From positions 682,001 through 746,000 of the forward strand of contig CP141202.1 in assembly GCA_035609245.1 (NCBI GenBank): 64,000 nucleotides of DNA, written 5' to 3'. Both the position numbers and the translations under genes were made by a program. The stretch is from Bacteroidales bacterium MB20-C3-3 (GTDB taxonomy: Bacteria > Bacteroidota > Bacteroidia > Bacteroidales > UBA932). Shown here piece by piece: positions 26,126 through 34,710 of the stretch (its first letter is position 1; every line of letters starts with the position of its first letter). The notes under the pieces are model-generated. The model did not search any database and was not told the origin of the DNA. It was given only the letters and a program-made list of their open reading frames with translations.

Positions 26126-27297
26126 ACATAATATTTGAGGCTCTTAAAAACAGCATCCTTATTACCGGACTTGTTATGGTAATGATGTTGCTCATAGAAT
26201 ACATCAATATTCGCTCGCATGGCGAGTCATTTAACAAACTAAAAAAATCTCCCGTAAAACAGGTATTTCTTGCAGCTCTGCTTGGACTTGTACCAGGATG
26301 CATCGGAGGTTTTGCCGTGGTATCACTATTTACCCATAACTTGTTAAGTTTTGGCTCATTGGTAGCTATGATGATAGCATCATCTGGAGACGAAGCATTC
26401 GTTATGATGGCAATGATACCAAAAACAGCCATTATACTTTTTATCATACTATTTATCATTGGGGTTGCAGCTGGTATCCTTGTGGATAAAGTTTACAAAG
26501 GAGATAAAAGACCTTTTGCCCCTGAAGAGTTCAAGTTGCACGATGAGTGCTGTCACGAAAAACACGACCACACTTCCCACCACCCTGTAAAAGAGACAAA
26601 GAGAAGTATGACAAGGGAGAGGATTATTATAATGGCAGGTATTGCTATTTTTATTGTAGCAGTTTTCGCGGGAATACTTGAGCACGATCATGCATCTCAT
26701 GCTGCCGAAACTGTTACTGTTACTACTTCTGATGTTCATATTCATGACCATGATGGGGATCATAATCACTTACACGATCACGACCATGCTATTGCTGATG
26801 CAGAACACTCTCACCAGAGTTTTGATATCTTTTCAGAAAGGTGGATGAATCTGCTCTTTGCAGGAGTGAGTATATTTCTGCTTTTCCTGACAGCAAGAGC
26901 AGGAGACCATTTTATCAGGGAGCACCTCTGGGGCCATGTTGTAAAGAAACACTTTAAATCAATTTTCCTCTGGACATTTGGTGCACTTCTGATCATTCAC
27001 TTTGGAATGCAGTTTCTGGATATTGAACACTGGCTCAGAGATAATATAATCCTAATGATTCTGCTTGCTGTTCTCATTGGGATTATACCAGAATCCGGGC
27101 CTCATATGGTGTTTATTACTCTGTTTGCAGGTGGCCTTATACCATTCTCGGTACTACTTGCCAGCTCTATTGCCCAGGATGGTCATACAGCCCTGCCACT
27201 CCTTGCAGAAAGCAAAAAAGGCTTTGTACTCGCCAAAGCCATCAATATTACAATTGGATTCGTTATTGGATTAGCAGTTCACCTGGCCGGATTTTAA
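26122..27297 (+). CDS. Putative heavy-metal (manganese) exporter, PF11449-like, His-rich
   Basis: 391 residues with about ten membrane segments arranged as two halves: residues 1-120 and 225-390. Conserved turns LGLVPGCIGGF and IGIIPESGPHMVF occupy matching positions in the two halves, as in the ArsP_2 / putative manganese transporter family. Between them lies a soluble loop very rich in His, with clusters HDECCHEKHDHTSHH near residue 140 and HIHDHDGDHNHLHDHDH near residue 205. These suggest binding of Zn, Ni, Co or Mn. Transport direction and metal are inferences from family naming. It is translationally coupled to meaB. Confidence 0.75.
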   Translation: MNIIFEALKNSILITGLVMVMMLLIEYINIRSHGESFNKLKKSPVKQVFLAALLGLVPGCIGGFAVVSLFTHNLLSFGSLVAMMIASSGDEAFVMMAMIPKTAIILFIILFIIGVAAGILVDKVYKGDKRPFAPEEFKLHDECCHEKHDHTSHHPVKETKRSMTRERIIIMAGIAIFIVAVFAGILEHDHASHAAETVTVTTSDVHIHDHDGDHNHLHDHDHAIADAEHSHQSFDIFSERWMNLLFAGVSIFLLFLTARAGDHFIREHLWGHVVKKHFKSIFLWTFGALLIIHFGMQFLDIEHWLRDNIILMILLAVLIGIIPESGPHMVFITLFAGGLIPFSVLLASSIAQDGHTALPLLAESKKGFVLAKAINITIGFVIGLAVHLAGF

Positions 27298-27318
27298 ACC
27301 CGGCCGGGCTTCTTACCG

Positions 27319-29220
27319 CTACTCCCCATTCATGGAGATTAAAAACTCCATATTATTATCTGTCCTCAACAGTCTTGTTTTCATAAACTCCATTGCCTCC
27401 ACAGAGTTCATATCAGCAAGATAGTTTCTAAGGATCCATATCCTGTTAAGAGTCTCCTTATCAAAGAGAAGATCATCTCTTCTTGTACTACTTAAAGTAA
27501 CATCAACAGCAGGGAATATCCTTTTATTAGAGAGTTTCCTGTCAAGCTGAAGCTCCATATTACCGGTTCCTTTAAACTCCTCAAAAATCACCTCATCCAT
27601 TTTTGAACCTGTCTCTGTAAGTGCAGTAGCAATAATTGTCAGCGATCCTCCATTTTCAATATTTCTGGCAGCTCCAAAGAACCTTTTTGGTTTATGAAGT
27701 GCATTTGCATCCACACCTCCGCTGAGAACCTTTCCGGAAGCGGGCTGAACAGTATTAAAGGCCCTTGCAAGACGGGTAATTGAATCCAGAAGAATTACGA
27801 CATCATGTCCACACTCAACCAATCTCTTCGCCTTCTCAAGTACAATATTTGCAACCTTTACATGCCTCTCGGCCGGTTCGTCAAAAGTAGAAGCAATAAC
27901 CTCTCCCTTTACACTTCTCTGCATATCTGTAACCTCTTCAGGTCTCTCATCTATTAACAGAACAATCATGTAAACTTCCGGATGGTTATCAGCAATAGCA
28001 TTTGCAATATCCTTCAGAAGAACAGTCTTTCCAGTTTTAGGCTGAGCTACAATCAGACCACGCTGCCCCTTACCAATTGGAGCAAACAGATCAACAACCC
28101 TTGTTGACATATTGTTATGACCATTTGATGTAATATCAAACTTCTCTTCCGGAAAGAGAGGTGTAAGAAAATCAAATGGGACCCTATCTCTTATGAATTC
28201 GGGACTTCTGCCGTTTATCTGCTTTACCTTTACAAGAGGAAAGTATTTATCCCCCTCTCTTGGTGGTTTAATCTCACCTGTAAGAGTATCTCCGGTCTTA
28301 AGTCCGTATAGTTTAATCTGAGATTGTGAGACATAGATATCATCCGGAGAGTTCAGATAGTTGTAATCTGATGACCTTAGAAATCCATACCCGTCCGGCA
28401 TTATCTCAAGAACACCGGTAGCCTCAACCTCTCCCTCAAATTCAATTTTTGGTCTTACTTGATTCTCTTTAGGTTTTTTATCTCTGGCCTCATTATTATT
28501 TGGAGTATTTTGCTGCTGCCCCTGAACAGGTGCTACCTGAGAAGACTCATTATCAATCTTTTCAGTGATTTTTTCAGCTCTAACACTATCAGCCACAGGA
28601 GTGGCATCCTCTTTCACAGCTTTATTAACAAACTCCTTTACAGTCTTTGGTTTGTTGTTTTCCTCTCTAATCTCCTTAGTTACAGCAACAATAGCTGCAA
28701 TCTCTGCATCTGATGCCACAGGATTAGGCAGAACCTTAACCTCTGACTCAGGAGCCCTTTTTCTTGCAGGTCTTCCTCTCTTTCTCTCCCCTTTGGAATC
28801 ATCTCCCTTTTTAGCAGATGCATTCTGGGCACTCACTGAAGCATTTGATTGAGCTACAGCTGGAGTATTCTCCGTAGCAGGTGCAGGTGCAACTGAAAGA
28901 ACCACCGAAGGAGAAGCTGAAGGTGCAGCTGAAGGGATAACCGATGCTGGCTTAACAGGAGCATCTGCAGCTGGTTTCTTTAAGTTATCCTCTCTCTTTT
29001 TAGGACCCCTTTTATTTTGTTTCTGATTAATTATTTGTGGCTGAGGTTTCTTTACAATCAACGGGGTGCCTGATTTGCTACCCACTCTGGCCTGCTCATC
29101 CAATATTTCATAAACAAGCTCCTCTTTTGAAAATTTTTTGAAATTGCTCAGCTTAAGCTCTTCAGCTATTGCAAACAGATCATCCAGACCCTTATTGCTT
29201 AACTCTTTTATATCGTACAT
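27319..29220 (-). CDS. rho: Transcription termination factor Rho
   Basis: 633 residues, about 200 longer than E. coli Rho. The Rho N-terminal SAP-like domain (residues 1-50) is followed by a low-complexity insert (about residues 55-250) rich in Ala, Pro, Lys and Glu, as in other Bacteroidetes and high-GC Rho proteins. Then come the cold-shock RNA-binding domain ([20 protein letters not shown]) and the ATPase core with [13 protein letters not shown] (Walker A), [16 protein letters not shown] (Walker B) and the Q- and R-loops. Rho terminates untranslated transcripts. It is monocistronic with its own promoter at 29282-29312. The 21 bases between its stop and the exporter stop hold only a short CCCGGCCGGG palindrome. 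Confidence 0.97.
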   Translation of the reverse strand: MYDIKELSNKGLDDLFAIAEELKLSNFKKFSKEELVYEILDEQARVGSKSGTPLIVKKPQPQIINQKQNKRGPKKREDNLKKPAADAPVKPASVIPSAAPSASPSVVLSVAPAPATENTPAVAQSNASVSAQNASAKKGDDSKGERKRGRPARKRAPESEVKVLPNPVASDAEIAAIVAVTKEIREENNKPKTVKEFVNKAVKEDATPVADSVRAEKITEKIDNESSQVAPVQGQQQNTPNNNEARDKKPKENQVRPKIEFEGEVEATGVLEIMPDGYGFLRSSDYNYLNSPDDIYVSQSQIKLYGLKTGDTLTGEIKPPREGDKYFPLVKVKQINGRSPEFIRDRVPFDFLTPLFPEEKFDITSNGHNNMSTRVVDLFAPIGKGQRGLIVAQPKTGKTVLLKDIANAIADNHPEVYMIVLLIDERPEEVTDMQRSVKGEVIASTFDEPAERHVKVANIVLEKAKRLVECGHDVVILLDSITRLARAFNTVQPASGKVLSGGVDANALHKPKRFFGAARNIENGGSLTIIATALTETGSKMDEVIFEEFKGTGNMELQLDRKLSNKRIFPAVDVTLSSTRRDDLLFDKETLNRIWILRNYLADMNSVEAMEFMKTRLLRTDNNMEFLISMNGE

Positions 29221-29281
29221 TAAATTTGATTGGGAATTGTATTGTGGATTTATCTGAACTGTAAATCACCCGAATTCTCTG

Positions 29282-29312
29282 CAAATATAGATAAATTCTC
29301 TAAAAACACAAA
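29282..29312 (-). promoter_or_regulatory. Promoter of rho (TTTG-N19-TATATTTG)
   Basis: On the minus strand TTTG (29312-29309), a 19-base spacer and TATATTTG (29289-29282). It leaves a leader of about 55 bases before the rho ATG. The -33 box touches the ridA terminator. Confidence 0.75.
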
Positions 29313-29338
29313 AAAGTGGAGATAAAACTCCACTTTTC
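29311..29338 (-). terminator. Rho-independent terminator of ridA
   Basis: On the minus strand AAAAGTGGAG, loop TTTTAT, CTCCACTTTT and further T. It lies four bases after the ridA stop and separates ridA from rho. Confidence 0.85.
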
Positions 29339-29341
29339 AAT

Positions 29342-29722
29342 TTACTTTGCTGCTACCACATCTGCCTCAACAAGACCACCTTTGGGAAGTCCCTTTACAG
29401 CAAAGGCAACCCTTGCAGGAAACGGTTCCTTAAAGAATGTTGCATAAACTTCATTCATTGTGAGAAAATCTGCCATATCTGTAAGGTAAACAGTTGTCTT
29501 TACAACATTTTCAAAACCATACCCGGCTTCATTAAGGATATAGCCTATGTTCTTAAATACCTGAATACACTGCTCCTTTACTCCTCCCGGAACAAACTCA
29601 CCTGTTGCAACATCAATAGGGAGTTGTCCTGATACATAAAGAAACCCGTTTATTTCAACCGCTTGATTGTAAGGACCCACTGCTTTTGGAGCAGCCGGAG
29701 AAGATATAATTCTCTTGTTCAT
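29342..29722 (-). CDS. ridA: RidA family protein (enamine/imine deaminase)
   Basis: 126 residues, the exact RidA length. Typical parts are APKAVGPYNQAVEING near residue 10, LYVSGQLPID, the FENVVKTTVYLTDM helix-strand segment with the catalytic Arg expected in FPARVAFAVKGLPKGGLVEADVVA. RidA hydrolyses reactive 2-aminoacrylate and related enamines formed by PLP enzymes, and forms a trimer. It lies 38 bases downstream of lptD on the same strand and may be partly cotranscribed with it. Confidence 0.95.
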   Translation of the reverse strand: MNKRIISSPAAPKAVGPYNQAVEINGFLYVSGQLPIDVATGEFVPGGVKEQCIQVFKNIGYILNEAGYGFENVVKTTVYLTDMADFLTMNEVYATFFKEPFPARVAFAVKGLPKGGLVEADVVAAK

Positions 29723-29760
29723 AATTTATTTAATGATTAATAGTAAAGTTATAATAATTA

Positions 29761-32481
29761 TTAGAAATTATCCCAATAACTTGACCCTTTTTTAAACTTG
29801 AGTAAATCTGCCAGAGCAGAAGCATTTGCACTTATCCGGAAGCTCCAGCTCTGCCATTGCCCCGTTGGAACCCATGATACAGACATGTTAAAACAGTGGA
29901 GATCATATGAAGCACTTAGCTGAGTTGTTGTTAGTGTAAAATTTGATAAGTCCACATTAGTATTAATATTAATGTTAAATGCCTTTGTAAGCCTGATCTG
30001 TCCGGACAAGCCCAGAGTCTGAGTATGCTGATGAAGTGTTTTAAGACTCTTCTCATCTGCATTGTACTCATATCTGCGTCCGTATGAATAGTGGTAATTA
30101 AAACTAACTGTCCATGGAACAGATGGATCAAGATAATATACCCATCCCCCCGGTATATACTCTCCTGTCACAGGATGATGATAAATTTTTGTATAATCTC
30201 TAGGCTCAGAAACAACACCTCCAAAGGTATCACCCTGAGTATTCTGCGTTGTGTTTGCACCCGGAAATTTTCTTACTCCACCCTCTCTCTCTCCCTTCCC
30301 GGATAATTGGTAAGACAGAGTCATACTGGCATTCTCCATTCTTGCAATTTTTATCCCGCCCTCCTTTACAATATTGAAAGTATTCATAACTCTTCCTCTA
30401 TCATCTACTGCATAAGGATTTAAAGAGGCATTGGCACTCAGACCCAGTGAGCCGAAAATAGTAGTGTTCATATTAACAGAGATAGTTGAGAGTTTCAGTG
30501 AATCCGCCAGAAAATTATAAGACCCGCCTAATGCGAGGTTGTCAATAAGTTTAAGTTTGGTTGTTCCTGTCCCTGTTGTATCATCCAGATTTCTGATTTT
30601 TGCCTCTACATTGTTTCCTACAGAAAAATTGAGAGAAGCATTTCTTCCCGGAGCTGGTGGTGAATTAATCATCCCCTCGTAACGGTTATAGTTAACAAGG
30701 TGCTGTATCCCATTATCATCAACATAATCTAACACTCTGTAACCATTTGCAGGAGTTCCTAGCTCAGGCCTGTAACTCAGAGAGATCTGAGGTGTAATCA
30801 TATGCCTTATGGCTTGCAATTTCCCTTTAGTTCCAAAGTTGAACATACCATACAATCTGGTATTCACCGAGAGTGATGCCGAAAAATCCTGTGTGAGTCC
30901 AAAATGGCTGAACATTTTGGAAACACTGCTCTCTACAACCTTTTTCTCCTCGTTATAATATTTATCGTTGGTCTGAAAATACCAGTTCATTCCATAATTA
31001 ACACCAGGAGAGAAGTTTATATATTTTAGCAGAGTAAATGTAGGAAGCCCGATAGAGAAATTATGCTTCATCCCGCTTCTGAAGAGAGAGAGAAAATCAG
31101 GGGAGCTGAAATCTTTTAACTTAAAATTGACTTTATTCTCAAATGTTGTGTTATAGCTGAATGTAACAGATTCATAAAATCTCTCCTTTCCTACCCTGTC
31201 TCTCTTTTTAAAAGGATATATCCTGTTCATGGTGAGGGTAAAATTAGGTACGGTAAGCGCGTAAGAGCTATCGAGAGAATTCTGACTGTGTAATAGATTC
31301 ATAGAGAGGCTGAATGGAGAATCTGCAAATGTCTTTGAATAAGAGATTGATGAAGAGACCTGATTTTGAAGACTCTGTTGAACATCCATTGAGTTAAACC
31401 TGTTATTCAATGGTGTAGAGAAGTTCACAGAGGCTCTGAAAGAGGCACCGGGCATAGATTTTGAATCCTGAGAGTGGCTCCACCTCACAGAGAAGTCCTT
31501 TGACTGAAAAAAGTCTGTACTTCCACTCTCACCTGTTTGATTATTTGAATAGTTAACAGAAAAATCCCCGTTAAATTTATACCTCTTTTTATATCTCGCA
31601 GTTAACATTGCATTCCAGGAGCCAAGGGAGTAAATATCTCCTGTGATAGAGACATCAAAATACTCGCCTATAACAAAATAGTATCCTAGTCCCTTTAGGC
31701 CGAATCCCCTTGCTGCCTCCTCCTGAAAAGAGGGAATCAACAGACCACCTGAGCGCTCAGGCTTTTCCGGAACAAATCCAAATGGAAGAGCAAGCGGCAG
31801 AGGGACATCCTCAAGTACCAGATAAGCCGGTCCAAAGACGGTAGTTTTCTTTGGCTCGGTAACCATGCGAGCTTTGGTCATCCTAAGATAGAAATGGGGG
31901 TGTTCGTGGTCACATGTAGTATATTTTCCCTGTGATATATTTATTGAGTTGTCAGCCATTTTCTTTATGTTGTATCCATGCAGAAAACCCTCTGACTCCT
32001 GAGTAATCATATTTGTAATTCTGGCCTTTCGGGAGGCAAAATTATAGTACACCTTCTCCATCTCGTATTTACTGCTGCCCTCAGTTAGCACCGGTCTGCC
32101 AATAACAGCACCTGTGCTGTCCTTGATACCAGTTGCAAAGACTGTTTTTGAATCAAGATCATACTCCATGTATTCAGCAGTCAACTCAATATTCTCGTAA
32201 TTAACCTTCACATCACCGTAATAATAAATCATTTTCCTTCCATTTCTAAAATCCTCAACAATAGAGTCTCTTGCTACTGAAAAAGCAGGAAAATCTATCT
32301 GACTCTTCTTTGTAAGAGTGTCAGATTTAACTTTAAGGGTGTCTGTAATAGTCTTTAGAGTGTCTGGTTTCAAAGACTGGCCCTCCGCCTTTTGACTAAA
32401 CATCAACAACCCCAAAACGGCCAGAATGGTATAAGTGATTCTCTTCAAAAACAAAATAATTGCTACTTTTGCAAAGTGCAA
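29761..32481 (-). CDS. lptD: LPS-assembly protein LptD-like outer membrane protein
   Basis: About 900 residues. A signal region (ITYTILAVLGLLMFSQKAEGQ) precedes an OstA/LptA-like jellyroll (KMIYYYGDVKVNYENIELTAEYMEYD, residues 80-240 with GPAYLVLEDVPLPLALPFGFVP) and a long beta barrel rich in aromatic strands ending near SFRISANASALADLLKF. This is the Bacteroidetes form of LptD, which inserts lipopolysaccharide in the outer leaflet. The furthest upstream start is a TTG at 32481; it lies in a likely -7 box (32486-32479), so TTG at 32454 or 32448 is more likely. No ATG is available before the signal peptide core. Confidence 0.85.
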   Translation of the reverse strand: MHFAKVAIILFLKRITYTILAVLGLLMFSQKAEGQSLKPDTLKTITDTLKVKSDTLTKKSQIDFPAFSVARDSIVEDFRNGRKMIYYYGDVKVNYENIELTAEYMEYDLDSKTVFATGIKDSTGAVIGRPVLTEGSSKYEMEKVYYNFASRKARITNMITQESEGFLHGYNIKKMADNSINISQGKYTTCDHEHPHFYLRMTKARMVTEPKKTTVFGPAYLVLEDVPLPLALPFGFVPEKPERSGGLLIPSFQEEAARGFGLKGLGYYFVIGEYFDVSITGDIYSLGSWNAMLTARYKKRYKFNGDFSVNYSNNQTGESGSTDFFQSKDFSVRWSHSQDSKSMPGASFRASVNFSTPLNNRFNSMDVQQSLQNQVSSSISYSKTFADSPFSLSMNLLHSQNSLDSSYALTVPNFTLTMNRIYPFKKRDRVGKERFYESVTFSYNTTFENKVNFKLKDFSSPDFLSLFRSGMKHNFSIGLPTFTLLKYINFSPGVNYGMNWYFQTNDKYYNEEKKVVESSVSKMFSHFGLTQDFSASLSVNTRLYGMFNFGTKGKLQAIRHMITPQISLSYRPELGTPANGYRVLDYVDDNGIQHLVNYNRYEGMINSPPAPGRNASLNFSVGNNVEAKIRNLDDTTGTGTTKLKLIDNLALGGSYNFLADSLKLSTISVNMNTTIFGSLGLSANASLNPYAVDDRGRVMNTFNIVKEGGIKIARMENASMTLSYQLSGKGEREGGVRKFPGANTTQNTQGDTFGGVVSEPRDYTKIYHHPVTGEYIPGGWVYYLDPSVPWTVSFNYHYSYGRRYEYNADEKSLKTLHQHTQTLGLSGQIRLTKAFNININTNVDLSNFTLTTTQLSASYDLHCFNMSVSWVPTGQWQSWSFRISANASALADLLKFKKGSSYWDNF

Positions 32482-32486
32482 ATTTA
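32464..32486. promoter_or_regulatory. Back-to-back -7 boxes for lptD and the amidase gene
   Basis: TACTTTTG at 32464-32471 (plus strand, for the amidase at 32507) and TAAATTTG at 32486-32479 (minus strand, for lptD) both match TAnnTTTG. Neither has a TTTG at -33, so both would be weak or activator-dependent. Their closeness means the two envelope genes share one control region. Confidence 0.45.
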
Positions 32487-32506
32487 AATATTAATCAACA
32501 TAAATA

Positions 32507-33619
32507 ATGCTCTTCAGAATACTTTTGATCTTTTTTTGCCTGACCCTTCAGATACCTGCATCTGCACAGAGCAATTCAAGAGTTGCTATTAAGAAAGTTG
32601 TAATTGATCCCGGCCATGGTGGTAAAGACCCCGGAGCAGTCAGTATAAACAAAAGACACAGAGAAAAAGATATAACTCTGTCTGTTTCACTGATGCTTGG
32701 CAAACTTATTAAAGAGGCATATCCGGATGTTGAAATTATTTATACACGCTCAACAGACATTTTCATTCCTCTGGACAAAAGAAGCGACATAGCCAATAAA
32801 GAGAAGGCAGATCTATTTATATCAATTCATGTAAACTCCGCAAGGGCCAGGGCAGCATCCGGGACAGAGACATTTGTTATGGGTCTAGACAAAAGCAGTT
32901 CAAATCTGGAGGTGTCAAAACTGGAAAATAGTGTAATTGTACTTGAAGGAGATGATTATTCAAGCAAATATGAGGGATTTGACCCCAATGTTCCTGAATC
33001 TTACATTATCTTTTCACTATTACAGAACTCACATCTTGAACAGAGCCTCTCCTTTGCCTCACTTGTTCAGGAAAATCTCTCAAGAGGTCCAGTAAAGATA
33101 AACAGAGGTGTTAAGCAGGCCGGTCTTGTAGTATTATGGAAAACAACAATGCCTGCAGTTCTTGTTGAACTGGGATTTATTTCCAATAGTAATGATATGG
33201 CCATCCTTGTTCAGCAAAACAATCAGCAGAAAATGGCAAATGCAATCTTTAACGCCTTTTCCAAATATAAAAAGATATACGAAGGGGAAAACACTTATGC
33301 AGTTCCGGCCTCTCATCAACCAGAGTTAAAACCCACTCCTCAAGTCCCTGATACAATAAAAAGAGAGGCAATTGAAGCAACATCGGATTTTTACTCAATA
33401 CAGCTGCTTGCTGTAACTAAAGCACTCCCTAAGGGTGCAGCGGATTTAAAAGGAATAAAAGATTACGATTATAAAAAAATTGGCGCATTCTATAAATATC
33501 ATACAGGCAAATACACAACCCAAACAGATGCTTCTGAAGCTCTGAAAATAATCCGCAGAAAATTCCCTCAGGCATTTATAATAAGAATTCAAAATAACAC
33601 AATAGTACCATTGAAATAA
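32507..33619 (+). CDS. N-acetylmuramoyl-L-alanine amidase (Amidase_3) with C-terminal SPOR-like region
   Basis: 370 residues with a signal peptide (FRILLIFFCLTLQIPASAQ). The Amidase_3 zinc site is complete: His in DPGHGGKDPGA, Glu in HREKDITLS and His in SIHVNSA, with the catalytic Glu in LVELGFISN. An insert typical of AmiC-like enzymes lies between (GTETFVMGLDKS). The last 80 residues (FYSIQLLAVTKAL to FIIRIQNN) resemble a SPOR domain, which binds denuded glycan at division sites. It cleaves the amide bond of peptidoglycan in the periplasm, so a role in daughter-cell separation is likely. The MCE gene follows six bases later. Confidence 0.92.
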   Translation: MLFRILLIFFCLTLQIPASAQSNSRVAIKKVVIDPGHGGKDPGAVSINKRHREKDITLSVSLMLGKLIKEAYPDVEIIYTRSTDIFIPLDKRSDIANKEKADLFISIHVNSARARAASGTETFVMGLDKSSSNLEVSKLENSVIVLEGDDYSSKYEGFDPNVPESYIIFSLLQNSHLEQSLSFASLVQENLSRGPVKINRGVKQAGLVVLWKTTMPAVLVELGFISNSNDMAILVQQNNQQKMANAIFNAFSKYKKIYEGENTYAVPASHQPELKPTPQVPDTIKREAIEATSDFYSIQLLAVTKALPKGAADLKGIKDYDYKKIGAFYKYHTGKYTTQTDASEALKIIRRKFPQAFIIRIQNNTIVPLK

Positions 33620-33625
33620 AACAAG

Positions 33626-34543
33626 ATGAAAATAAAACTAACTAAGGAACAGAAGACAGGACTCTTTGCTCTGGTAACATTGATTGCAACATACTTTCTG
33701 ATAAACTTTCTTAAGGGGCAGGACTTCTTTAACAAGAATAATATTTATTTAGTAGAGTATGAAAATGTTGAAGGGCTCACACCTACAGGACCAGTTTTTT
33801 TCAAAGGGCACAAGATTGGTACTGTAGAATCAATTGAGTACAAAGAGAATAGTGGCAATTTTATTGCAAAATTTAAAATTAATGCACAGTATCCTATACC
33901 ATCCAACTCGGTTGCAATGATATACTCGGCAGATCTGCTTGGTTCAAAGGCTGTTAAGATTGTGCCGGGTGATTCTCAGAGACTACTTGCCAACAAGGAC
34001 ACACTAGCATCAGGTATAGAGGCCGGACTTGTAGATATGCTTGTTGCAGAGATACTTCCTCTTAAAGACAGCATCTCCACTCTCCTCACCTCTCTTAACA
34101 CTACTGTAACAGGAATCAACCATATCCTTGACCAGGAGGGACAGGCCAATATAAAAGGTATAATTACCGGACTTAACAGAACTATCAAAAACTTTGAGAA
34201 AATTTCCGCAACACTAGGCGAAAGTACTCCTGAAATTGAATCTGCGCTGGAGAATCTAAAGAGTCTTACCGCTAAACTTGACAATGCAGCTGAGCCGCTT
34301 GGCACGACTATAGGTAATCTTTCAAAAATAACAGACTCTCTTGCGTCAGCAGACTTATCTGCAACAATTGGATCTCTAAAAATGCTGCTGGAGGATATGA
34401 GGAATCCTCAGGGATCTCTTGGCAAACTTATGACATCAGACTCACTCCATACATCGGTTAACACTTTGGTAAAAAATCTGGATGAGTTGATAGAGAATAT
34501 CAATAATAATCCAAAAAAATATATAAAGATCACAGTATTCTAA
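33626..34543 (+). CDS. MlaD/MCE family lipid-transport protein
   Basis: 305 residues. One N-terminal membrane helix (residues 8-27, TGLFALVTLIATYFLINFL) is followed by an MCE domain: NIYLVEYENVEGLTPTGPVFFKGHKIGTVESI and SNSVAMIYSADLLGSKAVKI. The rest (residues 145-300) is helical with SLNTTVTGINHIL and LKSLTAKLDNAAEPL-type repeats, as in MlaD-like proteins that form hexameric rings. It is anchored in the inner membrane and likely moves phospholipids. The partner MlaE/MlaF ABC genes are not in the window. It is the last gene before the dnaA leader. Confidence 0.88.
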   Translation: MKIKLTKEQKTGLFALVTLIATYFLINFLKGQDFFNKNNIYLVEYENVEGLTPTGPVFFKGHKIGTVESIEYKENSGNFIAKFKINAQYPIPSNSVAMIYSADLLGSKAVKIVPGDSQRLLANKDTLASGIEAGLVDMLVAEILPLKDSISTLLTSLNTTVTGINHILDQEGQANIKGIITGLNRTIKNFEKISATLGESTPEIESALENLKSLTAKLDNAAEPLGTTIGNLSKITDSLASADLSATIGSLKMLLEDMRNPQGSLGKLMTSDSLHTSVNTLVKNLDELIENINNNPKKYIKITVF

Positions 34544-34710
34544 ATCAGCTACTTACAAAACAATAAAAAGTTGATTTAATCTTTCTAAAAATAATTTTAT
34601 CTGAGTAACAAGCAATTGAAAAATTCTTGAAATTTGCAAGTGCTTTTTGATTTTTTTTTACAGAATTTATCCCCAATTTTGTAGGAGATCTAAACTTCAA
34701 ACCATAAACC
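34544..34710 (+). promoter_or_regulatory. dnaA upstream region with one DnaA-box-like site
   Basis: A very AT-rich leader with T tracts. TTATCCCCA at 34677-34685 differs from the DnaA box TTATCCACA at one position, and may serve autoregulation. Only one such box is seen, so I do not call oriC here. No well-spaced TTTG/TAnnTTTG pair was found. Confidence 0.35.

Noticed and set aside
27298-27310. Palindrome CCCGGCCGGG between the metal exporter and rho as a terminator
   Set aside because: The stem leaves almost no room for a loop, and only a short mixed C/T stretch follows. Not enough for a terminator call.
34544-34710. Chromosomal origin next to dnaA
   Set aside because: Only one DnaA-box-like site (one mismatch) was found and dnaN, recF and gyrB are absent. 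In many Bacteroidetes the origin is not beside dnaA.
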